Assembly: GCA_910587285.1 (NCBI GenBank)
Contig: CAJULM010000018.1
Location: 1-50,063, forward strand
Source: an uncultured Oscillospiraceae bacterium
GTDB taxonomy: Bacteria > Bacillota > Clostridia > Oscillospirales > Oscillospiraceae
Length of the DNA: 50,063 nt
Direction: 5' to 3'
Positions 14,963-22,227 of this stretch are shown here, piece by piece. A model generated the notes under the pieces. That model saw only the letters and a list, made by a program, of their open reading frames with translations, was not told the DNA's origin and ran no database searches. How positions within the stretch are numbered: position 1 is the first letter of the stretch; each line of letters begins with the position of its first letter. Both the position numbers and the translations under genes were made by a program.

Positions 14963-14991
14963 TTGCATTTTTTTCTGGGGCGCGGTATAAT
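14963..14991 (+). promoter_or_regulatory. Rightward asnA promoter
   Basis: TTGCAT (14963-14968), 17-bp spacer, TATAAT (14986-14991), back to back with the leftward promoter at 14928-14956. Confidence 0.8.
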
Positions 14992-15026
14992 GTAATTCAA
15001 TTTAATGTGGTAAAGGAGCAAAGCCT

Positions 15027-16040
15027 ATGCTGACCACCGTCATTCCCCAGGGGTACGCCCCCCTGTTGAACCTGTACGACACCCAGAAGGCCATCGGCCT
15101 GTTAAAGCGGCTGTTTGAGGACGATCTGGGCGGCTCGCTGAACCTGCGCCGGGTGTCCGCCCCCCTGTTTGTGGAGGCGTCCACCGGCCTGAACGACGAC
15201 CTGAACGGCGTGGAGCGGGCGGTGTCCTTCGATGTGCCCGACGCCGGGCGGGACGCCCAGGTGGTCCACTCCCTGGCCAAGTGGAAGCGGATGGCGCTCC
15301 ACCGCTACCAGTTCTCTGTGGGGGAGGGGCTGTACACCGACATGAACGCCATCCGCCGGGACGAGGAGCTGGATAATCTTCACTCCGTCTACGTGGATCA
15401 GTGGGACTGGGAAAAGGTCATTGCCCCCCGGGACAGAAATGTGGATTACTTAAAGAGCGTGGTCAACGCCATTGTGAACGCCCTGGCCAACGCCCAGCAG
15501 ACCCTGCGGGCGATATATCCTCAGCTCACGCCCCTGCCGCTGATTGACCGGGAGGTGTCCTTCGTCACCGCCCAGGAGCTGGAGGACGCCTGGCCCGAGC
15601 TGTCCCCCAAGGAGCGGGAGGACGCCTGGGTGAAGGACCACCCCACCACCTTCCTGATGGGCATCGGCGGGGCGCTGAAGTCGGGCCAGCCCCACGATGG
15701 CCGGGCCCCGGACTATGACGACTGGGCGCTGAACGGGGACATTCTGCTGTATAACCCCCTGCTGGGCCGGGCCTTTGAGATCTCGTCCATGGGCATCCGG
15801 GTAAGCCCGGAATCCCTGGACCGTCAGCTGTCCATCTCCGGCCATGACGAGCGCCGGGAGCTGCCCTTCCACCGTGCCCTGCTGGCGGGGGAGCTGCCCC
15901 TCACCATCGGCGGCGGCATCGGCCAGAGCCGCGTGTCCATGTACCTCTTAGGCAAGGCGCACATCGGCGAGGTGCAGGCGAGCATCTGGGACCCACGGAC
16001 GAAAGAAGCCTGTAAGGAAGCAGGGGTCATTTTGCTGTGA
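15027..16040 (+). CDS. asnA: Aspartate-ammonia ligase (asparagine synthetase A)
   Basis: 337 aa. Makes asparagine from aspartate, ammonia and ATP through an aspartyl-AMP intermediate; class II aminoacyl-tRNA-synthetase fold. Motifs: LRRVSAPLFVEASTGLNDDLNGVERAV (family signature region), VHSLAKWKRMALHRYQF, YTDMNAIRRDEELDNLHS.YVDQWDWEK, and the C-terminal GGGIGQSRVSMYLLGKAHIGEVQ. AAAGGAG precedes the ATG. A short leader leaves no room for a T-box or other riboswitch. A 57-aa gene follows 15 bases after the stop, then a terminator. asnS, the enzyme using the product, lies 3.3 kb to the right. Confidence 0.96.
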   Translation: MLTTVIPQGYAPLLNLYDTQKAIGLLKRLFEDDLGGSLNLRRVSAPLFVEASTGLNDDLNGVERAVSFDVPDAGRDAQVVHSLAKWKRMALHRYQFSVGEGLYTDMNAIRRDEELDNLHSVYVDQWDWEKVIAPRDRNVDYLKSVVNAIVNALANAQQTLRAIYPQLTPLPLIDREVSFVTAQELEDAWPELSPKEREDAWVKDHPTTFLMGIGGALKSGQPHDGRAPDYDDWALNGDILLYNPLLGRAFEISSMGIRVSPESLDRQLSISGHDERRELPFHRALLAGELPLTIGGGIGQSRVSMYLLGKAHIGEVQASIWDPRTKEACKEAGVILL

Positions 16041-16055
16041 GGGGAGGTTACAAAT

Positions 16056-16229
16056 ATGGACGAGCGCAGAGGCGATTTTAATGCCGGGAGCGCGGCCAAG
16101 GCGGGGATTTCCTTTGGCAGCGCTCTGGCCATGGTCATCAGCTACACCACCTGGCATTCCGTGGGCTGGGCCATTTTCCACGGGCTGCTGAGCTGGGTAT
16201 ATGTGATCTATTTCATCCTAAAATATTGA
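16056..16229 (+). CDS. 57-aa predicted membrane-associated small protein downstream of asnA
   Basis: Starts MDERRGDFNAGSAAK and contains a long hydrophobic stretch (about residues 18-55) with SALAMVISYTT and GLLSWVYVIYFILKY, giving one or two membrane helices. GGGGAGG lies eight bases ahead of the ATG. Co-transcribed with asnA and closed by the terminator at 16237-16262. No family recognised; the pattern is that of small clostridial membrane proteins of unknown role. Confidence 0.7.
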   Translation: MDERRGDFNAGSAAKAGISFGSALAMVISYTTWHSVGWAIFHGLLSWVYVIYFILKY

Positions 16230-16236
16230 GGCAGCG

Positions 16237-16265
16237 GTCCCGCTCTTTGGAGCGGGGCCATTTTC
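16237..16265 (+). terminator. Terminator after asnA operon
   Basis: GTCCCGCTC (16237-16245), TTTG loop, GAGCGGGGC (16250-16258), then CATTTTC. The same hairpin sequence recurs at 17361-17382. Confidence 0.85.
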
Positions 16266-16321
16266 TTGAACATAGCTTGGAAAGGCCAAGGGTCTGTTGT
16301 AAATTTTACAATTCAGGCTTG

Positions 16322-16351
16322 TTGGACGCCGCTGTTTCCCCATGATATACT
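16322..16351 (+). promoter_or_regulatory. Promoter of XRE-TPR-like regulator
   Basis: TTGGAC (16322-16327), 18-bp spacer, TATACT (16346-16351). Confidence 0.65.
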
Positions 16352-16398
16352 GGCAGCATAGAGGGCGCCCTTTGAGAATCAGCATAGGAGGAATCTGT

Positions 16399-17355
16399 AT
16401 GAAATTGACCATCGGAGAAAAAATTGCCCTGCTGCGGAAGGAAAAGGGCATTACCCAGACAGAGCTGGCGGAGTACCTCTTTGTGACCCCGCAGACGGTG
16501 TCCCGGTGGGAGGTGGACAGCGGTGCCCCGGAGATCACCCTGCTGCCGAAAATCGCCGCCTTTTTTGGGGTGAGCGTAGACGAACTGTTCGGTCTGACCT
16601 CCCTGGAGCGCACAGAGAATTTGGTGTGCAGGTATTCGGTTCTGCGGGATGACCGTTCATTTCAGGAGGCGATGGATTACATCGACTCCCAGCTCCAGAC
16701 CATCAACGCCTTTGCGAAAAACAGTGGGGCGGATCCCGCCGGGCTGGAAGGGGAGCGAGACCAGCTAAAGGCGGAAAAAATGCATATGTGGATCCAGCAG
16801 GGCCGGGAGGCATTCCAGCGGGCGTTTGATATCGCGGACGGCTTCGTGGGGAAAACGGAAGGACACCCGGACCACCCATGGTATCTCCCCATGAGATTGC
16901 AGCGGGACCAGCTGTGCGGCAGCATCGGCAGGGGGCGGGAGATTCTGGCGGAGCGGGAATGGGATTTCGCGGCCTGTCCAGATAGGACATCCCTGCTGCG
17001 TTACCTGGCCGTGCTGGACGACCGGGAGGATTACGAGGCGGCCCTGTCCGTGGCGCGGGCGGAGGGCCCGGGCCGGGAGCTGTTGTTCCCGCCCTGTGAG
17101 GAAAACCTGTCTTCCTGGCACCGGCTCATCCGCGCTGCCGCCGAAACGGGGGACACGGACTTCATCGAACGGTGCCTACCGTCGGTGCTGGCGGTGTGCC
17201 CCCCCCAGGACGAGGCGGATTTCCTCGTGCTTCTCCTGGACGTATACCAGGGGGAGCCGCTGGCGGCGATCAAGGAGCGGCTTCGCTCCCTGCTGCCGGA
17301 GATGGCCTGCAACGAATACTTTAAGGAGAAGCTCAGGGAGCGCGTTGAAAAATAG
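16399..17355 (+). CDS. XRE-family regulator with long helical C-terminal domain
   Basis: 318 aa. N-terminal HTH (residues about 4-58): GEKIALLRKEKGITQTELAE, YLFVTPQTVSRWEVDSGAP, ITLLPKIAAFFGVSVDELFG. The rest is mainly helical with repeated W/L spaced segments (for instance FQRAFDIADGF, YLAVLDDREDYEAALSVARA, WHRLIRAAAETGDTDFIERCL), resembling TPR-like sensor domains of this regulator class. AGGAGG precedes the ATG at 16399; the earlier ATG at 16342 overlaps the -10 box. Monocistronic. Targets and inducer unknown. Confidence 0.85.
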   Translation: MKLTIGEKIALLRKEKGITQTELAEYLFVTPQTVSRWEVDSGAPEITLLPKIAAFFGVSVDELFGLTSLERTENLVCRYSVLRDDRSFQEAMDYIDSQLQTINAFAKNSGADPAGLEGERDQLKAEKMHMWIQQGREAFQRAFDIADGFVGKTEGHPDHPWYLPMRLQRDQLCGSIGRGREILAEREWDFAACPDRTSLLRYLAVLDDREDYEAALSVARAEGPGRELLFPPCEENLSSWHRLIRAAAETGDTDFIERCLPSVLAVCPPQDEADFLVLLLDVYQGEPLAAIKERLRSLLPEMACNEYFKEKLRERVEK

Positions 17356-17360
17356 GTCGG

Positions 17361-17390
17361 GTCCCGCTCTTTGGAGCGGGGCTCTTTTTT
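17361..17390 (+). terminator. Terminator after XRE regulator
   Basis: GTCCCGCTC/GAGCGGGGC stem with TTTG loop and TTTTTT run, identical in stem and loop to the terminator at 16237. Confidence 0.93.
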
Positions 17391-17430
17391 GCCGTCCATC
17401 CGCTTAAAACGACCGATTGTCCCGGTTTGC

Positions 17431-17459
17431 TGGACATTTGGCGGGGACTTGGGTATACT
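17431..17459 (+). promoter_or_regulatory. Promoter of LytTR-DUF3021 operon
   Basis: TGGACA (17431-17436), 17-bp spacer, TATACT (17454-17459). LytTR proteins of this kind usually bind repeats in their own promoter; no clear repeat pair could be fixed by eye. Confidence 0.7.
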
Positions 17460-17486
17460 GGAGCCACAACGAAAGGGGGAGCATCG

Positions 17487-17936
17487 TTGAAGGTGGAAGT
17501 GCAGATTGATCCGGCCCTGGACGAGCCGGTGATCGTTCTCCGCGCCCCCATGCCCACCGAGGAGGTGGAGCAGCTGGCCCGCCTCCTTCGGGCGCAGGAC
17601 GCGCCCCGGCCCTTCACCGTTTACGCCGAGCGGGAGGCGGTGCGGGTGAGCCGCTCCATGGTGCTGCGGTTTTACGCCGAGGACAAGGGCGTACTGTGCC
17701 AAACGGGCAAGGGGACGTTTACCGTCCGGGCGCGGCTGTACGAGCTGGAGGAGGAGCTGGCGGGGACGAGATTCGTCCGGGTGTCTAACTCGGAGATTGT
17801 CAACCTGGACCGGGTGACGGCGCTGGATTTAACCTTGACCGGCACCATCAAGATGACGCTGGAGGGCGGGACGGTGTGCTGGGTGTCTCGCCGGTACGTG
17901 AAGAAGATCAAAGGGGCGTTAGGATTATCATTGTAG
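17487..17936 (+). CDS. LytTR-domain DNA-binding regulator
   Basis: 149 aa with a TTG start (AAAGGGGGAGC just upstream). The C-terminal two thirds form a LytTR domain: VRVSRSMVLRFYAEDKGVLCQT, YELEEELAGTRFVRVSNSEIVNLDRV, TIKMTLEGGTVCWVSRRYVKKIK. No receiver domain, so it belongs to the standalone LytTR regulators that are encoded with a DUF3021 membrane inhibitor. The neighbour 13 bases downstream is just such a membrane protein, so this is probably a LytTR regulatory system in which the membrane protein holds the regulator inactive; its signal is unknown. The longer ATG at 17427 overlaps the promoter. Confidence 0.88.
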   Translation: MKVEVQIDPALDEPVIVLRAPMPTEEVEQLARLLRAQDAPRPFTVYAEREAVRVSRSMVLRFYAEDKGVLCQTGKGTFTVRARLYELEEELAGTRFVRVSNSEIVNLDRVTALDLTLTGTIKMTLEGGTVCWVSRRYVKKIKGALGLSL

Positions 17937-17949
17937 AGGGGGAGATTTT

Positions 17950-18786
17950 ATGGAAAAAATCAAACGGCAATGGCTTTGCCGCATTCTGACCGGCGCGCTG
18001 GCGGGCGTTGCGGCTCACGTTCTGCTGGGCTATGTGCTGGGCAGCTTCAGCCTGTTCGGCCCGGCCCGGTTCACCGGGTTTGTGTTCCCGTACTGCGGCT
18101 TCCCCCGTGAGATCGAGTGGCTGGGGGTGCTGCTGTCCTTTGCTCTGTTCGCCCTGTTCGGGGCGGAGGCGGGCGTCGCCACCCTCCCCTTTGCCGACAG
18201 CGGCAGGGAGCTGGTGGTCCGTTCCCTGGTTCACTATATGGTCACGGCCGCCACCGTCTGCCTGTGGGCGGGGCTGAACGTGTGCTCCGCGCCGGCGGAC
18301 TACCTCACCTTCCTGGTTCCCCTGACGCTGGTGTATCTCATCGTCTGGCTGGGGCGCTGGGTGGGGTGGTACGCCGAGGTGGCCGCCATTCGGGAAAAGC
18401 TGGGGCTGGCCCCCGGTCCCTCCCCGCTGCATTGGCGGGAGTCCCTGCCCTACGTGGGTTTCGCGGCCTTCCTGTGTCTGGCCCTGCCCCTGGCCCTGCG
18501 GCTGCTGGAGGACCCCACGCCCCTTTTGAGCGTCCTGTACGGCTGGCTGCTGCTTCCCGTGGGGGGCTTTATGTCCGGGCTGTCTCTGGGGCGGCGGCAC
18601 GGCTTCTGCCCCATCTACCCGGCGGCCTGCGTGGTGTTCATTCTGATTTTCATTCCCCTGGCCCGGCTGTTTTCCAACATCTCCGACGTGGAGCTGATTC
18701 CCATCGCTCTGGTGTGCGTGCTGGCGGGCAATCTGGCTGGGGCAGCGCGGCGGCGCGTGAAGCGGCGTGGGGAGACGGCGCGCTGA
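17950..18786 (+). CDS. DUF3021-type membrane protein, extended
   Basis: 278 aa, about seven to eight hydrophobic segments. The first half (WLCRILTGALAGVAAHVLLGYVLG, then WLGVLLSFALFALFGAEAGVA, SLVHYMVTAATVCLWAGL, LTFLVPLTLVYLIVWLGRWV) has the four-helix layout of DUF3021 proteins that partner LytTR regulators. The second half adds roughly four helices not usual in the family, making the protein about twice the common 130-150 aa. Could be a fusion or a separate family using the same position. Inferred role: membrane-bound modulator of the LytTR protein. Confidence 0.7.
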   Translation: MEKIKRQWLCRILTGALAGVAAHVLLGYVLGSFSLFGPARFTGFVFPYCGFPREIEWLGVLLSFALFALFGAEAGVATLPFADSGRELVVRSLVHYMVTAATVCLWAGLNVCSAPADYLTFLVPLTLVYLIVWLGRWVGWYAEVAAIREKLGLAPGPSPLHWRESLPYVGFAAFLCLALPLALRLLEDPTPLLSVLYGWLLLPVGGFMSGLSLGRRHGFCPIYPAACVVFILIFIPLARLFSNISDVELIPIALVCVLAGNLAGAARRRVKRRGETAR

Positions 18787-18819
18787 CGGTTTTCGCGGAT
18801 TGTGGAAGGAGGGTTCTCC

Positions 18820-19149
18820 ATGTACGTTCTCGCTTATCTGGTTTTTGGGGTTCTGCTTCTGGCCTATGGGGTGCCCATTGCGCTCATGGCGGTGTGCGCC
18901 CTGGCTCAGCTGCGGCTGGCGGGCCGGCTCAATCCCTGCGCCTTCGCCCTGCCCGCCGCCTCGGGGCTGGCGCTGCTGCTGGCCGTGTACATGAAGTCCA
19001 CCGCCTCCGGCTGGGGGGCGCTGGCGGGCCAGGTGCTGACGAACTGGACGCAGGGGGCCTTTATCGGCGCGGCGGCGGGCTGGGCGGCGGTGTATGCCGG
19101 TCGGTTCCCTCTTTTTTCTGTGCGCTCTTGCAAATCCCGGAAAAAATGA
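18820..19149 (+). CDS. Small membrane protein of the LytTR operon
   Basis: 109 aa, three predicted membrane helices (about residues 4-27, 45-58 and 75-92) and a basic C-terminus (SVRSCKSRKK). GGAAGGAGGG precedes the ATG at 18820. It is third in the operon, 33 bases after the DUF3021-like gene, and its tail overlaps the -35 box of asnS. No family recognised; probably acts with the preceding membrane protein. Confidence 0.68.
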   Translation: MYVLAYLVFGVLLLAYGVPIALMAVCALAQLRLAGRLNPCAFALPAASGLALLLAVYMKSTASGWGALAGQVLTNWTQGAFIGAAAGWAAVYAGRFPLFSVRSCKSRKK

Positions 19150-19155
19150 TATACT
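19128..19155 (+). promoter_or_regulatory. asnS promoter
   Basis: TTGCAA (19128-19133), 16-bp spacer, TATACT (19150-19155). The -10 box ends three bases before the palindromic element. Confidence 0.7.
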
Positions 19156-19157
19156 AA

Positions 19158-19317
19158 GGAAGCACTGATTAAATAGGCTGCGGCATCTTGCGGAAATTTT
19201 GCGCCATAATCTTGTTGCGATTTCTTGCAATAAGCACAATAATTCCTGCGAAATCGCGCCGCATTCTGGCGCAAAATTTCTGGACAATCTGCCCTTGCCA
19301 AGTTAATCAGTCCTTCC
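19158..19317. repeat. 160-bp MITE-like palindromic element in the asnS leader
   Basis: Terminal inverted repeats GGAAGCACTGATTAA (19158-19172) and its complement with one mismatch (19303-19317). Inside, AGAAATTTTGCGCCA-type and GCGATTTC blocks also pair across the centre, so almost the entire element is an imperfect palindrome. No coding capacity. This organisation fits a miniature inverted-repeat transposable element. It lies between the asnS promoter and gene and would be transcribed as a long hairpin. No flanking target duplication could be confirmed. Confidence 0.7.
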
Positions 19318-19384
19318 CTAATGGCACGCCTTATCCCCGCTCCCCAGGGGCGGAATCAGATTATCAGGAATTGAGGGAACGCAT

Positions 19385-20779
19385 ATGGAACGCATCACCA
19401 TCGCCTCCGTCTTTGCCGACGCCGACAGGCTGGACGGCCAGACCGTCACCGTCATGGGCTGGGCCCGCACCATCCGGGATATGAAGACCTTTGGCTTCAT
19501 CGAGCTCAACGACGGCTCCTGCTTCAAAAACCTCCAGATCGTCATGGACGCAAACACCCTGGAGAACTATAAGGATATCGCGGCCCAGAATGTGGGCGCG
19601 GCCCTCATCGTCACCGGCACGGTAGTGCTCACCCCGGAGGCCAAGCAGCCCTTAGAGGTGAAGGCCGCCTCCATCGCGGTGGAGGGACCCTCCGCCCCGG
19701 AATACCCCCTCCAGAAAAAGCGCCACAGCGTGGAGTACCTGCGCACCATCCAGCACCTGCGGCCCCGGACAAACCTGTTCTCCGCCGCCTTCCGGGTGCG
19801 CAGCGTGGCCGCCCACGCCATCCACTGCTTCTTCCAGGACCGGGGATTTGTGTATATCCACACCCCGCTCATCACCGCCAGCGACTGCGAGGGCGCCGGG
19901 GAGATGTTCCAGGTGACAACCCTGGACGTGGGCAACCCGCCCCGTACCGAGGACGGGGCCGTGGATTGGTCCAAGGATTTCTTCGGCAAGCGGGCCAACC
20001 TCACCGTGTCCGGCCAGCTCAACGCGGAGAACTTCGCCATGGCCTTTGGGAGCGTGTACACCTTCGGCCCCACCTTCCGGGCGGAGAACTCCAACACTCA
20101 GCGCCACGCCGCCGAGTTCTGGATGATCGAGCCGGAGATGGCCTTTGCCGACCTGGCGGACGACATGGACACCGCCGAGGCCATGATTAAGTATATCATC
20201 AGCGACGTGATGGAAAGGTGCCCCGACGAGATGGCCTTCTTCAACTCCTTTGTGGACAAGGGGCTGGTGGAGCGCTTGCAGCACGTGGCCTCCTCCGACT
20301 TCGGCCGGGTGAGCTACACCGACGCCATCGAGATTCTCAAAAAGAACAACGACAAGTTCGACTACAAGGTGGAGTGGGGCTGCGACCTTCAGACGGAGCA
20401 CGAGCGCTACCTCACCGAGCAGGTGTTCAAGAAACCGGTGTTCGTCACCAACTACCCCAAGGACATCAAGGCGTTCTATATGCGCCTGAACGACGACGGC
20501 AAGACTGTGGCCGCCGCCGACTGCCTGGTGCCCGGCATCGGGGAGATCATCGGCGGGTCCCAGCGCGAGGAGCGCATCGACGTGCTGGAACAGCGCATGG
20601 GGGAGCTGGGCCTCAACCCGGAGGACTATTGGTGGTACCTGGACCTGCGGCGTTACGGCTCCTGCCGCCACGCCGGCTTCGGCCTGGGCTTCGAGCGCAT
20701 GGTGATGTACCTCACCGGCATCTCCAACATCCGGGACGTGGAGCTGCACCCCAGGACTGTGGGGAACGCGGAGTTTTAA
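19385..20779 (+). CDS. asnS: Asparaginyl-tRNA synthetase
   Basis: 464 aa class IIb synthetase charging tRNA-Asn. N-terminal OB-fold anticodon-binding domain (residues 1-105: TVTVMGWARTIRDMKTFGFIELNDG), then catalytic core: motif 1-2 region FFQDRGFVYIHTPLITASDCEGAGEMF, TFRAENSNTQRHAAEFWMIEPEMAF, and motif 3 GFGLGFERMVMYLTGISNIRDV; GGSQREERIDVL is diagnostic of AsnRS/AspRS. Only a weak GAGGGA RBS precedes the ATG at 19385, with a 230-base leader made largely of the MITE-like element. No T-box consensus was found in that leader. Closed by a strong terminator. Confidence 0.96.
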   Translation: MERITIASVFADADRLDGQTVTVMGWARTIRDMKTFGFIELNDGSCFKNLQIVMDANTLENYKDIAAQNVGAALIVTGTVVLTPEAKQPLEVKAASIAVEGPSAPEYPLQKKRHSVEYLRTIQHLRPRTNLFSAAFRVRSVAAHAIHCFFQDRGFVYIHTPLITASDCEGAGEMFQVTTLDVGNPPRTEDGAVDWSKDFFGKRANLTVSGQLNAENFAMAFGSVYTFGPTFRAENSNTQRHAAEFWMIEPEMAFADLADDMDTAEAMIKYIISDVMERCPDEMAFFNSFVDKGLVERLQHVASSDFGRVSYTDAIEILKKNNDKFDYKVEWGCDLQTEHERYLTEQVFKKPVFVTNYPKDIKAFYMRLNDDGKTVAAADCLVPGIGEIIGGSQREERIDVLEQRMGELGLNPEDYWWYLDLRRYGSCRHAGFGLGFERMVMYLTGISNIRDVELHPRTVGNAEF

Positions 20780-20787
20780 AGGGAAAG

Positions 20788-20820
20788 GCCCCCTGCCGTC
20801 CGGCAGGGGGCTTGGCTTTT
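20788..20820 (+). terminator. Terminator after asnS
   Basis: GCCCCCTGCCG (20788-20798) with CGGCAGGGGGC (20801-20811), followed by TTGGCTTTT. Confidence 0.85.
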
Positions 20821-20840
20821 CCAGGGAAATATGGTACACT
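20812..20840 (+). promoter_or_regulatory. Promoter of DUF2804 gene
   Basis: TTGGCT (20812-20817), 17-bp spacer, TACACT (20835-20840), overlapping the tail of the asnS terminator. Confidence 0.65.
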
Positions 20841-20887
20841 GGTCAAAAGGCAAGCCGGAGGGCCGTCAAATTTTAGGAGGTGCTCGT

Positions 20888-21919
20888 ATGCAGTATGAGA
20901 TCACAGAAGAGATTCCTTTGCTGGACGAGCGGGGCGAGCTGACCCGGGCGGGCTACGCCAAGCGGCTGCTGCCCGTGTATGACCGGAAAAAGGTGAAGGG
21001 CGGCCTCACCCGCCTGAAGGAGTGGGACTACTACTATGTGGGCAACGACTGCTTCGGCGTGGCCCTCACCATCGCGGACAACAGCTATATGGGGCTGGAC
21101 TCCATCTCCTTCCTGTCCTTTGTGGACCGGCCCTGGCAGATCACCAAGAGCCCCATGTCCGCCTTTCCCATGGGGAGAACCGGCCTGCCCGCCACCTCCG
21201 AGGTGGGCATCGCCGCCAGCTCGGGCAAAAAGCACGCGCTGCTGTTCCAGACCTCGGAGGGCAAGCGCCAGCTCACCGCCCACATGGACGACTTCCGGGA
21301 CGGACAGCCCATCGACGTGCACCTCACCCTCACCGGCGAGCCGGAGGAGTCCATGGTGATCTGCACGCCCTTTGCCAAGCGGGGGCACTTCTACTTCAAC
21401 CAAAAAATCAACTGTATGCGGGCCCAGGGCACGGTGCGCATAGGAGACGACCTGTACAGCTTCCGCCCCAGCGACTCCTTCGCCGTGCTGGACTGGGGGC
21501 GGGGGGTGTGGACCTATCACAACACCTGGTATTGGGGCTCCGCCTCCGGGGTGCTGGACGGGGAGGACTTCGGCTTCAACATCGGGTACGGCTTTGGGGA
21601 CACCTCCGCCGCCACGGAAAATATGCTCTTTTACCAGGGAAAGGCCCACAAGCTCTCCCAGGTGACGTTCCACATCCCCATGCGGGACGGGAAGGAGGAT
21701 TACCTCTCCCCCTGGACCTTCACCAGCGACAACGGGCGATTTGAGATGGACTTTGTGCCGGTGATCGACCGGGCGGCCTGCACCGATGTGAAGCTCATCA
21801 AAAGCGACCAGCACCAGGTGTTCGGCCGCTTTACCGGCACGGCGGTGCTGGACGATGGGACGGCCCTTTCGGTGAAGGACCTGATGGGCTTTGCGGAAAA
21901 GGTGGAGAATAAGTGGTAA
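20888..21919 (+). CDS. DUF2804 domain protein
   Basis: 343 aa, full length for the family. Starts MQYEITEEIPLLDERGELTRAGYAK, as is usual, and contains KEWDYYYVGNDCF, FHFNQKINCMRA-like segment (YFNQKINCM), SFAVLDWGRGVWTYHNTWYWG and FGFNIGYGFGDTSAATENM. The protein is predicted mostly beta and resembles lipocalin-like/AttH-type folds; a W-rich binding pocket is likely, but no function is established. AGGAGGTGC precedes the ATG at 20888. Monocistronic, with its own promoter and a strong terminator. Confidence 0.88.
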   Translation: MQYEITEEIPLLDERGELTRAGYAKRLLPVYDRKKVKGGLTRLKEWDYYYVGNDCFGVALTIADNSYMGLDSISFLSFVDRPWQITKSPMSAFPMGRTGLPATSEVGIAASSGKKHALLFQTSEGKRQLTAHMDDFRDGQPIDVHLTLTGEPEESMVICTPFAKRGHFYFNQKINCMRAQGTVRIGDDLYSFRPSDSFAVLDWGRGVWTYHNTWYWGSASGVLDGEDFGFNIGYGFGDTSAATENMLFYQGKAHKLSQVTFHIPMRDGKEDYLSPWTFTSDNGRFEMDFVPVIDRAACTDVKLIKSDQHQVFGRFTGTAVLDDGTALSVKDLMGFAEKVENKW

Positions 21920-21921
21920 CG

Positions 21922-21954
21922 AAAAGCGCCGGGATATCCCCGGCGCTTTTTGGG
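21922..21954 (+). terminator. Terminator after DUF2804 gene
   Basis: AAAAGCGCCGGG stem (21922-21933) with 21939-21950, ATATC loop, then TTTTT run shared with the stem. Confidence 0.9.
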
Positions 21955-22013
21955 TTTAGGTCCCTGATGGGGGCGGCTTGGCGGCCCCGGAGATATTTTA
22001 TGGAAAATGCGAA

Positions 22014-22042
22014 TTGACAGCCCTCCAAAAATAGGCTATATA
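22014..22042 (+). promoter_or_regulatory. Promoter ahead of riboswitch and Na/Pi gene
   Basis: TTGACA (22014-22019), 17-bp spacer, TATATA (22037-22042). Confidence 0.85.
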
Positions 22043-22050
22043 TGAAGTGC

Positions 22051-22176
22051 ACAAAGGGAGTAGCCTGCACAGAGCAGCTCTGTGTTTGCCGGCCGTCAAT
22101 ACGATCTCACGATCCGGTCTGCAATTAAAATGGCGAGACTTTGCTGTCTTGATTGACGGCAAAGTCTCGTTTTTTA
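22051..22176 (+). promoter_or_regulatory. Probable yybP-ykoY (Mn2+) riboswitch with expression-platform terminator
   Basis: The transcript begins with ACAAAGGGAGTAGCC (22051-22065), a close match to the AAAGGGGAGUAGC signature of yybP-ykoY RNAs, and ends its aptamer with GGCGAGACTTTGC (22132-22144), the matching 3' signature. CAAAG at the 5' end can pair with CTTTG at the 3' end (P1). The same CTTTG strand is alternatively part of a long terminator hairpin, CGAGACTTTGC (22134-22144) with GCAAAGTCTCG (22159-22169), followed by TTTTTT. Ligand binding that holds P1 would prevent termination, so the switch should be ON with metal. Assignment is by remembered consensus, not a covariance search. 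Confidence 0.7.
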
Positions 22177-22227
22177 TAAATGAGCCGTCTTCGATCCCGT
22201 CAAACGATGAGTAAAGGAGAGATTAAG

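Noticed and set aside
14507..14968. Extended 569-aa form of the M29 aminopeptidase
   Set aside because: The extra part runs in another frame through the 114-aa gene and its promoter and is unlike the family; ATG 14506 has AAAGGAG.
19156..19384. T-box leader for asnS
   Set aside because: The long leader ahead of a tRNA synthetase suggested a T-box, but there is no AGGGTGG..CCGCG anti-terminator element and no terminator; the space is filled by the palindromic element.
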